From positions 310,001 to 374,000 of the forward strand of contig NZ_CP117522.1 of NCBI RefSeq assembly GCF_031679605.1: a DNA stretch of 64,000 nt, written 5' to 3'. The notes beneath the pieces were generated by a model. The model was not told where the DNA came from, made no database searches, and was given only the letters and a program-made list of their open reading frames with translations. The stretch's first letter is position 1. Each line of letters starts with the position of its first letter. The translations under genes and the position numbers were made by a program. Positions 8,246-15,913 of the stretch are shown one piece after another. The DNA comes from Streptomyces luomodiensis (GTDB lineage Bacteria; Actinomycetota; Actinomycetes; Streptomycetales; Streptomycetaceae).

Positions 8246-8803
8246 ATGACCATGTTCGGGGACGGCCTGGACGCCGCGGTGCACAAGGCGTTCACCCGCC
8301 CTGCGCCCAAGAGCGCGGGCGCGCGGATGCGGTACCTCGTCAGGCAGCTCAAGGGCACCATGCCGGTTGCCGAGCTGCTGGGGGTCTCCCAACGCACCGT
8401 CGAGCGGTACGTGAAGGACCAGATCAAAAAGCCCCGCCCGCAGCTCGCCGCGCGCCTGGAGCGGGAGGTGAAGAACAGGTGGCAGCCGCAGATCCGGGCC
8501 AAGGCCCGGCAGAAGGCAGCCACGACCGGCGGCATCGTCATCGACACCCGCGCCCGTCTCGGCTACACCGCACCCATCGGCTCCACGGACCAGGACCGCA
8601 TCCGGCACCTGACCCTCGCCCTGCCACCCCGCTACGCCGCCCGCCTCTTCGAGGCCCAGGAGGCCGGCGCCGGCGACCAGCAGCTGCGGGAGATCGCCGC
8701 CGAAGCGCTCAAGGAGGTGTACTTCCAGGACAACGGCCGCCGCGCCGGCCAGCTGGAAGAGGTGCGCTTCACCGATATCGAGCACCTGGAATTCGAGCTG
8801 TAG
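8246..8803 (+). CDS. tpg: Telomere terminal protein Tpg
   Basis: 185 residues, the usual length for Streptomyces Tpg. An N-terminal helix-turn-helix is visible at about 35-60 (MPVAELLGVSQRTVERYVKD), followed by a basic, Arg/Lys-rich central region. Thr114 is present in IGST, which to my knowledge is the residue that carries the first nucleotide when Tpg primes telomere patching. Tpg is the protein covalently bound to the 5' ends of linear Streptomyces chromosomes and plasmids. It is co-transcribed with tap, giving a complete end-replication cassette. Confidence 0.94.
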   Translation: MTMFGDGLDAAVHKAFTRPAPKSAGARMRYLVRQLKGTMPVAELLGVSQRTVERYVKDQIKKPRPQLAARLEREVKNRWQPQIRAKARQKAATTGGIVIDTRARLGYTAPIGSTDQDRIRHLTLALPPRYAARLFEAQEAGAGDQQLREIAAEALKEVYFQDNGRRAGQLEEVRFTDIEHLEFEL

Positions 8804-8950
8804 CAGTCACCTCCGGACACTCGCGAGCACGGATGTGCCTGAGCGCTTCAGTCGGCCGGTGAGCCTGTGAGCCGGACGGCGCCGCAGGACCGGCAGGCTG
8901 AAGGCGCCGAGGCGGCGTTCGGCCCACTGCGAGATCGGCGCTCACCGGGG

Positions 8951-9898
8951 TCAGGTACGGTCCTGGGGTGTGGCCGCGGCGGCCCGCGCGGCCAGAGCCC
9001 GGGTGGCACGCACCAGTTCCGGAGGGCCTTCGACGCGGTAGGGCAGGCCCACCGAGGCGAGGGCGCCCGCCAGCCAGTCCCAGTCGTCCGCGCCGGTGAG
9101 ATACCGGCAGCGGTCCGGGCCGGTCGGCTCCAGCGTGCCCGCCCGAGCGGACAGCCGCCGCGCGACCGCGCCGGCCGGCGCCAGGAACAGCACCGCGCCC
9201 TTCGGCTCCCCCGGGCGGGGGAAGAGCCCGGCGGACTCCTCGGGGACCGGGCGCGGCGAGAACGTCGTGCCCGGCACCCGCAGACCGGCGACCCGGTCCG
9301 CCCGGAAGGTGCGCCAGTCCGCGCGGTCCTCGTCCCACGCCAGCAGGTACCAGCGGTGCGCCCAGAGCACCAAGCGGTGCGGCTCCGCGCGGCGCTCGCC
9401 GGCGCCGCCGTCACGGGCGGCGTAACGGAAACGCACGTGGAAGCGCAGGTGTGTGGCGGTGGCCAGTCGTTCCACAGTGCCGAGATCGTCTGCCCGGCCC
9501 GGTCCGGGCGGCACCTCCGTGGCCGCCAGTAGCCCTTCGATCCGGCCGCGCAGCCGGGCCGGCAGCGCCTCCTCGAGCTTGCGCAGGGCGGTGTCGACCG
9601 GACCGGGCCCGTCGCCTCCGTACGCCGCGGCGGCGTGCCGCAGCCCCACCGCCGTGGCCACCGCCTCCTCCTCGGACAACAGCAGTGGCGGCACTCCCTG
9701 CCCGGCGGGCAGCCGGTAGCTGCCTCCGGTGCCGCGCGCCGACTCCACCCGGTAGCCCAGGCGCCGAAGCCGCTCCACGTCCCTGCGCAGCGTGCGCGGT
9801 GAGACGCCGAGCCGGGCCGCGAGGTCCGCCCCGGGGCGCGGTACCCCGGCGGCCAGCAACGACAGCAACTCCAGCATCCGGGCGCTCGGGTGATTCAT
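8951..9898 (-). CDS. WYL-domain transcriptional regulator (YafY/DeoR-type HTH)
   Basis: 315 residues. The N-terminal HTH_11 domain (about 5-60) contains GADLAARLGVSPRTLRRDVE; the WYL domain lies at about 140-220 with RLVLWAHRWYLLAWDEDRAD, including the WYL tripeptide; a WCX extension follows. WYL proteins usually sense nucleic acids or small ligands and often repress a neighbouring gene. The start ATG at 9898 lies 90 bases from the divergent NmrA-like gene, its likely target. Confidence 0.88.
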   Translation of the reverse strand: MNHPSARMLELLSLLAAGVPRPGADLAARLGVSPRTLRRDVERLRRLGYRVESARGTGGSYRLPAGQGVPPLLLSEEEAVATAVGLRHAAAAYGGDGPGPVDTALRKLEEALPARLRGRIEGLLAATEVPPGPGRADDLGTVERLATATHLRFHVRFRYAARDGGAGERRAEPHRLVLWAHRWYLLAWDEDRADWRTFRADRVAGLRVPGTTFSPRPVPEESAGLFPRPGEPKGAVLFLAPAGAVARRLSARAGTLEPTGPDRCRYLTGADDWDWLAGALASVGLPYRVEGPPELVRATRALAARAAAATPQDRT

Positions 9899-9988
9899 GC
9901 GCCCAGCCTCGCACCCTTGCGGTCAGGTTCCGGCCGCAAGGGCGGTTACGGTGCCGCGCACACAGGTCCACGACACCGAGGAGATCCG

Positions 9989-10900
9989 ATGACCGTCGTC
10001 GTCACCACGCCTACCGGCCAGGTCGGCTCGCGGGTGGTCCGGCTGCTGCTCCAGGCCGGCGCGCGGCCCCGCGTCCTGCTGCGCGACCCGGCGCGGCTGA
10101 AGCCGGACGTCCGGGCGCGGGTGGACGCCCGCCGTGGCGACCTCACCGATGCCGGCTTCGTCCGCGAAGCGATGGCGGGTGCCACTGCCGCCTTCCTGGT
10201 GGACCCGACACCGCACACCGTCCAGGACCCGGTGGACACATCCCGCCGCACCGGAGCCGTGATGGCCGCGGCCGTGCGGGAAGGCGGTGTGCGACGCGTG
10301 GTGTTCATCAGCAGTGTCGGCGCGGAAATGCGGCACGGCGCCGGCCACATCGACGGGCTGGCCGCCATCGAGGAACAACTCGACGCCACCGGCGCCGACG
10401 TGCTGCATCTGCGCTGCGGCTACTTCTTCACCAACCTGCTCGCCGCTCTCGACGACCTCGCCGCCGGCCGGCTGACCACCTCCGACGGCCCCGACCGGAC
10501 CCTGCCATGGGTCGACCCCCGCGACATCGGCGACATCGCCGCGGCCCGGCTGCTGAACGACACCTGGCACGGCCGCACCGTCCAGGGTGTCCACGGCCCC
10601 GAGCACCTGTCGTGGCGGCGGGTCGCGGAGATCCTCACGGTGGCGCTCGACCGCGACATCCGGCTGCGGGTGGTGTCCGACGACGACATCCGTCACACGC
10701 TCACCGCGGCCGGCCTGCCACCGCGTGCGGTCGCCGGCATCGTCGGCATGACCGCGGGCACCCGTACCCTGACCCCCGAGCAGCCACGGGACGAGGACAC
10801 CACCACGCCCACCACCTTGGCCAGTTGGGCCCACGCGCACCTGCGCCCCCTGCTCGCCGCGCACCGGATCGAGTCCGCGCCGAGGCCCAGCACGCGCTGA
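9989..10900 (+). CDS. NmrA-like NAD(P)-binding protein (atypical SDR)
   Basis: 303 residues with the N-terminal Rossmann motif TPTGQVGS, the strand VVFISSVGAE at about residue 105, and C-terminal helices typical of NmrA/HSCARG-like atypical short-chain dehydrogenases. No active-site YxxxK is seen, so it may act as a redox sensor rather than a dehydrogenase. GAGGAG seven bases before the ATG fixes the start. It diverges from the WYL regulator, a pairing common in actinomycetes. Confidence 0.8.
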   Translation: MTVVVTTPTGQVGSRVVRLLLQAGARPRVLLRDPARLKPDVRARVDARRGDLTDAGFVREAMAGATAAFLVDPTPHTVQDPVDTSRRTGAVMAAAVREGGVRRVVFISSVGAEMRHGAGHIDGLAAIEEQLDATGADVLHLRCGYFFTNLLAALDDLAAGRLTTSDGPDRTLPWVDPRDIGDIAAARLLNDTWHGRTVQGVHGPEHLSWRRVAEILTVALDRDIRLRVVSDDDIRHTLTAAGLPPRAVAGIVGMTAGTRTLTPEQPRDEDTTTPTTLASWAHAHLRPLLAAHRIESAPRPSTR

Positions 10901-10982
10901 CGGCCGCCCGGCCAAGGCTCAACCGGCCGGCCGGAGCACTCAGGCAACAGCCAGTCGGTCCGGGCCCGGCGGTGTGTCGATC

Positions 10983-11017
10983 ACCGTGTCGGTGGAGGTG
11001 CTGGTCATCGACACGGT
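10983..11017. terminator. Inverted repeat between convergent genes
   Basis: ACCGTGTCG and CGACACGGT form a 9-bp stem around 17 bases, between the NmrA-like gene and the convergent SDR gene. It may be a weak shared terminator; the large loop keeps confidence low. Confidence 0.3.
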
Positions 11018-11083
11018 GTCGCTGCGGCACGCCCGGCTCGGCAAGCGGCCGGTTCGCCGCGCTCCGGGCATGCGCTCCACGCG

Positions 11084-11821
11084 CTACGCAGCGGCCCGTG
11101 GAGTCAGTGACGCGGGGTGGAACTGCTCGACGCGGTCGCGCTCGGTGTACATGTTCCAGTAGTGCTCGGCAAGGTCGTCCGGGTCGACGACCGGGAAGTG
11201 CGGGCCGTCGGCCGCCGATTCGAAGGCGGCCTGGGCCGCGGCGGTCGCCTCACTGCGGGCGATCAGGGACGCGATGGTCAGCACGCCGACGTAGACACCC
11301 GCGCCGGCCAGCTCGGCGTGGAGGGAGTGCAGGTAGTTACGGGTGGCGGCCATCACCGGTCCCAGGCCGCTGAGGTGGGGCATCGGCTGCGCCGCCGAGT
11401 AACCCTCGGCCAGCAGGAAGGCGCCGTCGCCACGCTCGGTCCACTCCGGCAGCACGGCCCGGACCACCTCGACCGGGGTGAGCAGCAGCAGCGGTAGCAG
11501 GCCCTCCAGGGTGACCGCGTCCAGCGCGGCGGCCGGGGTGAAGCTCTGGCTGGTGCTGATCGGCCCGTACTCGATCACGTCGATCCTGTCGAAGCGGTCA
11601 CGGATCGCCTCGACGAGGGCGGGCACCCCGGCGGGTTGGGACAAGTCGGCGGGGAAGGCGGTCGCCTCGATGCCTTCGTCGGCGAGCTTCTCGGCGAGGG
11701 CGTCCAGCCGGTCCTTGCGACGGGCCACCAGGGCGACCCGGAAGCCCTCACGCCCGAAGCGGCGGGCCACCGACACGCCCAGACCGGTACCGGCACCGAA
11801 GACGGCGATCACTTTGGACAT
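11084..11821 (-). CDS. Short-chain dehydrogenase/reductase
   Basis: 245 residues with an N-terminal cofactor motif (AVFGAGTGLGVSVARRFG), a VALVARRK strand and the DLSQP motif. Instead of the usual NNAG it has VIEYGP, and no clear YxxxK is seen, so it belongs to a divergent SDR group. AAGGAG precedes the ATG. It diverges from a TetR gene, with two matching inverted repeats between them; repression by that TetR is likely. Substrate unknown. Confidence 0.8.
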   Translation of the reverse strand: MSKVIAVFGAGTGLGVSVARRFGREGFRVALVARRKDRLDALAEKLADEGIEATAFPADLSQPAGVPALVEAIRDRFDRIDVIEYGPISTSQSFTPAAALDAVTLEGLLPLLLLTPVEVVRAVLPEWTERGDGAFLLAEGYSAAQPMPHLSGLGPVMAATRNYLHSLHAELAGAGVYVGVLTIASLIARSEATAAAQAAFESAADGPHFPVVDPDDLAEHYWNMYTERDRVEQFHPASLTPRAAA

Positions 11822-11849
11822 CGGACTGCTCCTTACCGCAACAGCATAC

Positions 11850-11865
11850 TTGACCCGTGGGTCAA
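11850..11865. promoter_or_regulatory. TetR operator 1 (7-2-7 inverted repeat)
   Basis: TTGACCC-GT-GGGTCAA is a perfect inverted repeat placed 28 bases before the SDR start. Its TTGAC half also looks like a -35 element, so binding would block the promoter. Confidence 0.6.
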
Positions 11866-11892
11866 CTTACGTCCGAAACCATAGCAGCTAAC

Positions 11893-11908
11893 TTGACCAA
11901 GGGGTCAG
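11893..11908. promoter_or_regulatory. TetR operator 2 (near-copy of operator 1)
   Basis: TTGACC-AAGG-GGTCAG repeats the same half-sites with one mismatch. Its centre lies 43 bases, about four helical turns, from operator 1 and 64 bases before the TetR start, suggesting autoregulation. Confidence 0.55.
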
Positions 11909-11971
11909 GTTTTCTCGGTCCGGAGATGCGACCATGGAGACCTCAACGCCAGGACCAGGAGGCACGACCCG

Positions 11972-12604
11972 ATGCGGGCCGACGCTCAACGCAACGCGGA
12001 GAAACTGAGAGCAGCCGCCGCTGAGCTCTTCAAGGAGCGCGGCCTCAAGGTGCCCCTCAAAGAGATCGCCCGTCGGGCCGGCGTGAGCCACGGCACCCTC
12101 TACAACCTCTTCGGCACCCGCGAGGCGCTCATCGACGAGGTGGTCACCGACCTGGCCGCGGACCGCCTCGGCGAAGCCGCCAAGCACGCCCTGTCCCTCG
12201 AGGACGCCTGGGAGGGGTTCGCGTACTACGTCGAGAAGGTCTGCGAGCTCCAGGCCACCGACCCCGCGGTCGCCGACGTGGTCAGCGGACGCTACCCGCG
12301 CGCCGAGCGGCTCATGACACTCTGCGACCGGGCGCGGGAAGCCGGCTCACAAGTCATCGAGCGCGCCCAGCAGGCCGGTAGCCTCCGCCCCGACTTCACC
12401 AGCGAGGACCTCCTGCTCATCTTCGCCACCAACGCTCCGCTCGCCCGAGCGGCCGCGGACGCCGCGCCCGACGCCTGGCGCCGCGGACTCGCCTTCGTGC
12501 TCGACGGACTGCGCACGGAGGCCACGCGAGGACCGCTTCCCGTCGCCCCGCTGACCACGGCTCAGGTATACGACGTGATGGAAAACCTCACCGGTACGCC
12601 GTAG
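11972..12604 (+). CDS. TetR-family transcriptional regulator
   Basis: 210 residues. The helix-turn-helix spans about 8-55 (EKLRAAAAELFKERG, then LKEIARRAGVSHGTLYNLF). The C-terminal domain with DAWEGFAYYVEKVCELQ resembles the SBP-type TetR C-terminal family often linked to SDR genes. GGAGG upstream of the ATG supports the start. It is divergent from the SDR gene and flanked by two TTGACC inverted repeats that are its probable operators. Confidence 0.88.
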   Translation: MRADAQRNAEKLRAAAAELFKERGLKVPLKEIARRAGVSHGTLYNLFGTREALIDEVVTDLAADRLGEAAKHALSLEDAWEGFAYYVEKVCELQATDPAVADVVSGRYPRAERLMTLCDRAREAGSQVIERAQQAGSLRPDFTSEDLLLIFATNAPLARAAADAAPDAWRRGLAFVLDGLRTEATRGPLPVAPLTTAQVYDVMENLTGTP

Positions 12605-13241
12605 CGAGCGAAAACCGCCGCCCTCGACCGGGCGCAGCATGCCTCTTTGGCGTGTCTCCCCACGTCGGCCTGGTCGGTCGCCGTCTCCGGAGCGCGCGGC
12701 GCTCACCCGCCGCCGGGCGGAGGCCGCCAGTTGCTTGCAGGCCGCAGCTCGGCCCGAGTGTGCTCGCGCTGGCCCGGCGCTGAGATCCGATACGGGGCCC
12801 GCCGGGACCAAGCAGGCCGCCTTCCCGCACATCACTCGATCGTCGATCTGCGTGTCGGTGGGCCGATACCCAGCGGGCACGGATCGAGCCGTTGCTCCCC
12901 CACATGGCCTACATGGCCCACCGCCCCAGATCATCACCACCCGCACGGCACGGACCGATGCCGACCGGCGGGGAAGACTCAGGGGTTCTCCGTGGCGATG
13001 CCGGAGTCCCGGCTGAGCAGGCCGGCCAGGCCGTATGCCCGGACAGCCTTACCCGTCGGGGATGACCCACGGCGGCCAGGGCGGACAGCGGACTGCTTCG
13101 CTGGTCTTGATAGCTGTCGGCGCGTCAACCACGCCGCAGGCGCTCCGCGCCGGCCGACCGCGTGGCATCATGCGGTGGTCTGTTCCTGGAGCCCGGCGCA
13201 GCCATGGCGTAGCGCACGCAGTCACCGAGCAGGAGAGCCCA
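12605..13241. other. 637-bp stretch without an intact gene
   Basis: No frame here has a ribosome site, a recognisable domain and a sensible length together; the open frames are GC-driven. The only coding-like trace is a short IS5-type transposase scrap at 12862-12900. The last bases carry the GGAG that serves the P450 gene. Confidence 0.5.
12862..12900 (+). mobile_element. Possible IS5-family transposase scrap
   Basis: Thirteen codons read ADTQRARIEPLLP, close to the start of IS5-group transposases (DAQWARIEPLLP). The similarity stops there and no inverted repeats are seen. It could be chance. Confidence 0.3.
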
Positions 13242-14597
13242 TTGGCCACCACAGCCCCGCAAGACGTCCCCGTCCCGCCACCCGGGTCCGGTGCCATGCC
13301 GCTGCCTCCGGAGCTCGATCCGGAGGCCGTCGAGCGGTGGCGCGCTTCCTCGGGAGCGGTGGTCGACTTGCTCGTCCAAGCGCGCGAGCTCGGCGGGGTC
13401 AGCGCGGTGCGCCTCGGCCCGCGCCCCACGGTGCTGGTCACCGACCCAGGGGCGGTGCAGCACGTCCTCGCCCTTCATCCGGACCGCTACGTCAAGCGCT
13501 CGCACCGGGCCCGGCTGCTGGTCGGAGGCGGCGTGCTCTCGGCCACCGGCGAACCGTGGAAGCGTCAGCGCCGCCTTCTCCAGGCCCAGTTCACCGGCGC
13601 CGGGATCCGCCGCTACGAACAGCGGATCGGCGGCGCCGCGCGCCGCGCCGCCGGCCACTGGGCGGAGTGCGCCCGTACCGGCACACCGACCGACGTCGGC
13701 GAGGACATGCGCTTCTTCGCCCTGGACACCATCTGGCGCTCCCTGACCGGCCACCCCCTCGACGAGACCACGAACCGCGAACTCGCCGCCGTCGAGGCGG
13801 TAGGAGCCGCCCTTCCGGCCACCCCCTCCGCGTCGGCCGACGCGGCCGGGCTGCGCGCCGCCGTGGCCGCGGACCTCGCGAGGATCGACGCCGTCGCCGG
13901 ACAGGCGATCGCCGCCGCCCGCCGAGGAGAGGCAGGACCGGAAGGCCCCGGCCTGCTGCACGTCCTGGTGGACGCCGGGAGGACCCATCCCGAATACACC
14001 GACCAGCTGATCCGCGATGAGCTGGTCACCCTGCTCGCCGCTGGTCACGAAACCACTGCCAAGACGCTGACCTGGCTGTATCTGCTGCTCGACCGCCATC
14101 CCGAAGCCCGCCGCTGGGCCCTGGGCGCGGGAGCCGCGGGGTCGCCCGAGCGCGAGAAGGCCCTCCGGGCCCTCGTCTCGGAGACCCTGCGGCTCTATCC
14201 TGCGGCGTGGCTGATCCCCCGTCACGCCACCGAGGACGACACCATCGCCGGCTACCGCGTGGTGGACGGCACTGACATCTTCGTGTGCCCGTACCTCACC
14301 CATCGCGATCCGGCACTGTGGCCCGAGCCGGAGCGGTTCGACCCCGAACGGTTCACCGCCGCGGGCGAGGACCGCCGCCCCTCCCGGCACGGCGCGTACT
14401 ACCCCTTCGGCACCGGTCCCCGGGCCTGCCTGGGCGCGCAGTTCGCCATGCGCGAGATGACCGTGCTCCTGGAGCACCTGCTCCCTGCCTTCACCCCTTC
14501 CTTCCACACCACCCCGGCCTCAGCCGTCTTCGGGCTCACCGTCCGCCCCGACGGCCCGACGCCCGCCACCATCACGCCCACTCCGGACGGCTCATAG
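13242..14597 (+). CDS. Cytochrome P450
   Basis: 451 residues with all P450 landmarks: I-helix AGHETT near residue 265, the K-helix ETLR at about 314, a PERF motif near 366, and heme loop FGTGPRACLG with ligand Cys396. It uses electrons from a ferredoxin/reductase to hydroxylate a substrate that cannot be inferred; layout is closer to the CYP102/CYP110-like group than to typical antibiotic P450s. TTG at 13242 is chosen because GGAG lies six bases upstream; the frame is open earlier but non-P450. No ferredoxin gene adjoins it. Confidence 0.9.
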   Translation: MATTAPQDVPVPPPGSGAMPLPPELDPEAVERWRASSGAVVDLLVQARELGGVSAVRLGPRPTVLVTDPGAVQHVLALHPDRYVKRSHRARLLVGGGVLSATGEPWKRQRRLLQAQFTGAGIRRYEQRIGGAARRAAGHWAECARTGTPTDVGEDMRFFALDTIWRSLTGHPLDETTNRELAAVEAVGAALPATPSASADAAGLRAAVAADLARIDAVAGQAIAAARRGEAGPEGPGLLHVLVDAGRTHPEYTDQLIRDELVTLLAAGHETTAKTLTWLYLLLDRHPEARRWALGAGAAGSPEREKALRALVSETLRLYPAAWLIPRHATEDDTIAGYRVVDGTDIFVCPYLTHRDPALWPEPERFDPERFTAAGEDRRPSRHGAYYPFGTGPRACLGAQFAMREMTVLLEHLLPAFTPSFHTTPASAVFGLTVRPDGPTPATITPTPDGS

Positions 14598-14654
14598 AAC
14601 ACCCCCGCCGGCGGCGGGCTGGTGGCGTGCGACCAGAGCCCGGTCCGAGATCGA

Positions 14655-14682
14655 TTGTCAGTGGTGGGTGAGAAGGTAGGAG
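14655..14682 (+). promoter_or_regulatory. Putative promoter of the VWA gene
   Basis: TTGTCA (14655-14660) and TAGGAG (14677-14682) are separated by 16 bases and stand about 27 bases before the start codon, leaving room for the strong AAAAGGGGGAG ribosome site. It resembles a housekeeping-sigma promoter. Confidence 0.4.
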
Positions 14683-14709
14683 CATCGAGAGAGAAAAGGG
14701 GGAGCGGCC

Positions 14710-15750
14710 ATGTCCGGAAACCAGAACTACATCAATCACGTTGCTCTTGTACTGGATGCCAGTTCGTCCATGTCGCACTTGAGCCGCAAGGTCGTCGAAG
14801 TCGCCGACCAGCAGATTGCGTATCTGGCCCGCCGGTCGAAGGAACTGGACCAGGAAACCCGCGTCACGGTGTACGTCTTCGCGGACAAGGTGGAGTGCGT
14901 CATCTACGACAAGGACGTGCTGCGGATGCCGTCCTTGAAGCAGCTTTACCGGGTCGGTGGAATGACGGCTCTGCTGGCGGCCACACTCAAGTCGCAGCGC
15001 GAACTGGCGCAGACGGCCCAGCTGTACGGCGACCACAGCTTCCTGACGTTCGTGCTGACCGACGGACAGGAGAACGCAAGTCATCGCTGCCCGGATGCCC
15101 CTACCAAGAACCAGCGTGACCTGGTGCAGGCCGTGGCCAAGATGATCGAGACGCAGGAGGACAACTGGACACTGGCCGTCCTGGTGCCGGACCAGATGGG
15201 CAAGCGCGAAGCCATGCAGTGCGGTTTCCCGAAGGACAACGTCGCCATCTGGGACGCCACGAGCACACAGGGTCTGGAGGAGGCAGGGCAGGTCATCCAG
15301 CAGGCCACCGAGAACTTCATGGTGGGCCGGGCCCGGGGCATCCGGGGATCGCGGGCGGTGTTCTCCACGAGCGCGGAAGCGGTCAACAAGGACACCATCG
15401 AAGCGGCCGGCCTCACCCCGGTGGATCCCTCGGAATACCAGCTGATTCCGGTGGCTCGCGAAGCGGCGATACGGGACTGGGTCATCGAATGCGGACACAC
15501 TTACCGCACCGGTTGTGCCTTCTATCAGCTGAGCAAATCGGAAAAGATCCAGGCGCGAAAGCAGATAGCAGTGCTGGAGAAGAAGACGGACCGGGTATAC
15601 ACGGGACCGGAAGCCCGATCCCTGCTCGGCCTGCCGGACCAGGAAGTCCGCGTCAGCCCGGACCGCAACGACGACTTCACCATCTTCGTGCAGAGCACCA
15701 GCGTTAACCGGAAACTGGTCCCCCACACCCGGCTCTTGCTCATGATCTGA
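14710..15750 (+). CDS. Von Willebrand factor A domain protein
   Basis: 346 residues. The N-terminal VWA domain (about 8-210) has a full metal-ion-dependent adhesion site: DASSS at 16-20, Thr86 in GGMTAL, and Asp118 in TDGQE. The C-terminal 100 residues include a basic segment (KSEKIQARKQIAVLEKKTDR) and a YTGPEARSLLGL stretch I do not recognise. No signal peptide, so it is cytoplasmic. VWA proteins usually partner an AAA+ ATPase or kinase; none is adjacent, so it is an orphan. A very strong purine ribosome site and hairpin terminator mark it as a single-gene unit. Confidence 0.85.
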   Translation: MSGNQNYINHVALVLDASSSMSHLSRKVVEVADQQIAYLARRSKELDQETRVTVYVFADKVECVIYDKDVLRMPSLKQLYRVGGMTALLAATLKSQRELAQTAQLYGDHSFLTFVLTDGQENASHRCPDAPTKNQRDLVQAVAKMIETQEDNWTLAVLVPDQMGKREAMQCGFPKDNVAIWDATSTQGLEEAGQVIQQATENFMVGRARGIRGSRAVFSTSAEAVNKDTIEAAGLTPVDPSEYQLIPVAREAAIRDWVIECGHTYRTGCAFYQLSKSEKIQARKQIAVLEKKTDRVYTGPEARSLLGLPDQEVRVSPDRNDDFTIFVQSTSVNRKLVPHTRLLLMI

Positions 15751-15838
15751 GAGACCGGAATCCCCACCGGACCGACTGGCAATGTGCTCTTAAGGCGGCG
15801 CGAGCCGGGACACGAGCCCGGCCCGCCGAGGTGAGCGA

Positions 15839-15873
15839 GGGGCCGCGACTCCGTTGTTCGGAGACGCGGCCCC
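15839..15873. terminator. Hairpin between convergent VWA and peptidase genes
   Basis: GGGGCCGCG-A-CTCCG and CGGAG-A-CGCGGCCCC pair around TTGTT, a 14-bp stem with one A-A mismatch. It lies between two converging stops and can act on both strands. Confidence 0.75.
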
Positions 15874-15913
15874 AACGCTTCCACCCCGACTCCCGCGCAT
15901 CACGCCTCAGCGT

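Noticed and set aside
5848-8547. An 899-codon open frame on the minus strand across tap and tpg
   Set aside because: It is antisense to two well-recognised genes, rich in Arg/Gly/Pro, and has no ribosome site or family similarity; high-GC codon bias opens this frame.
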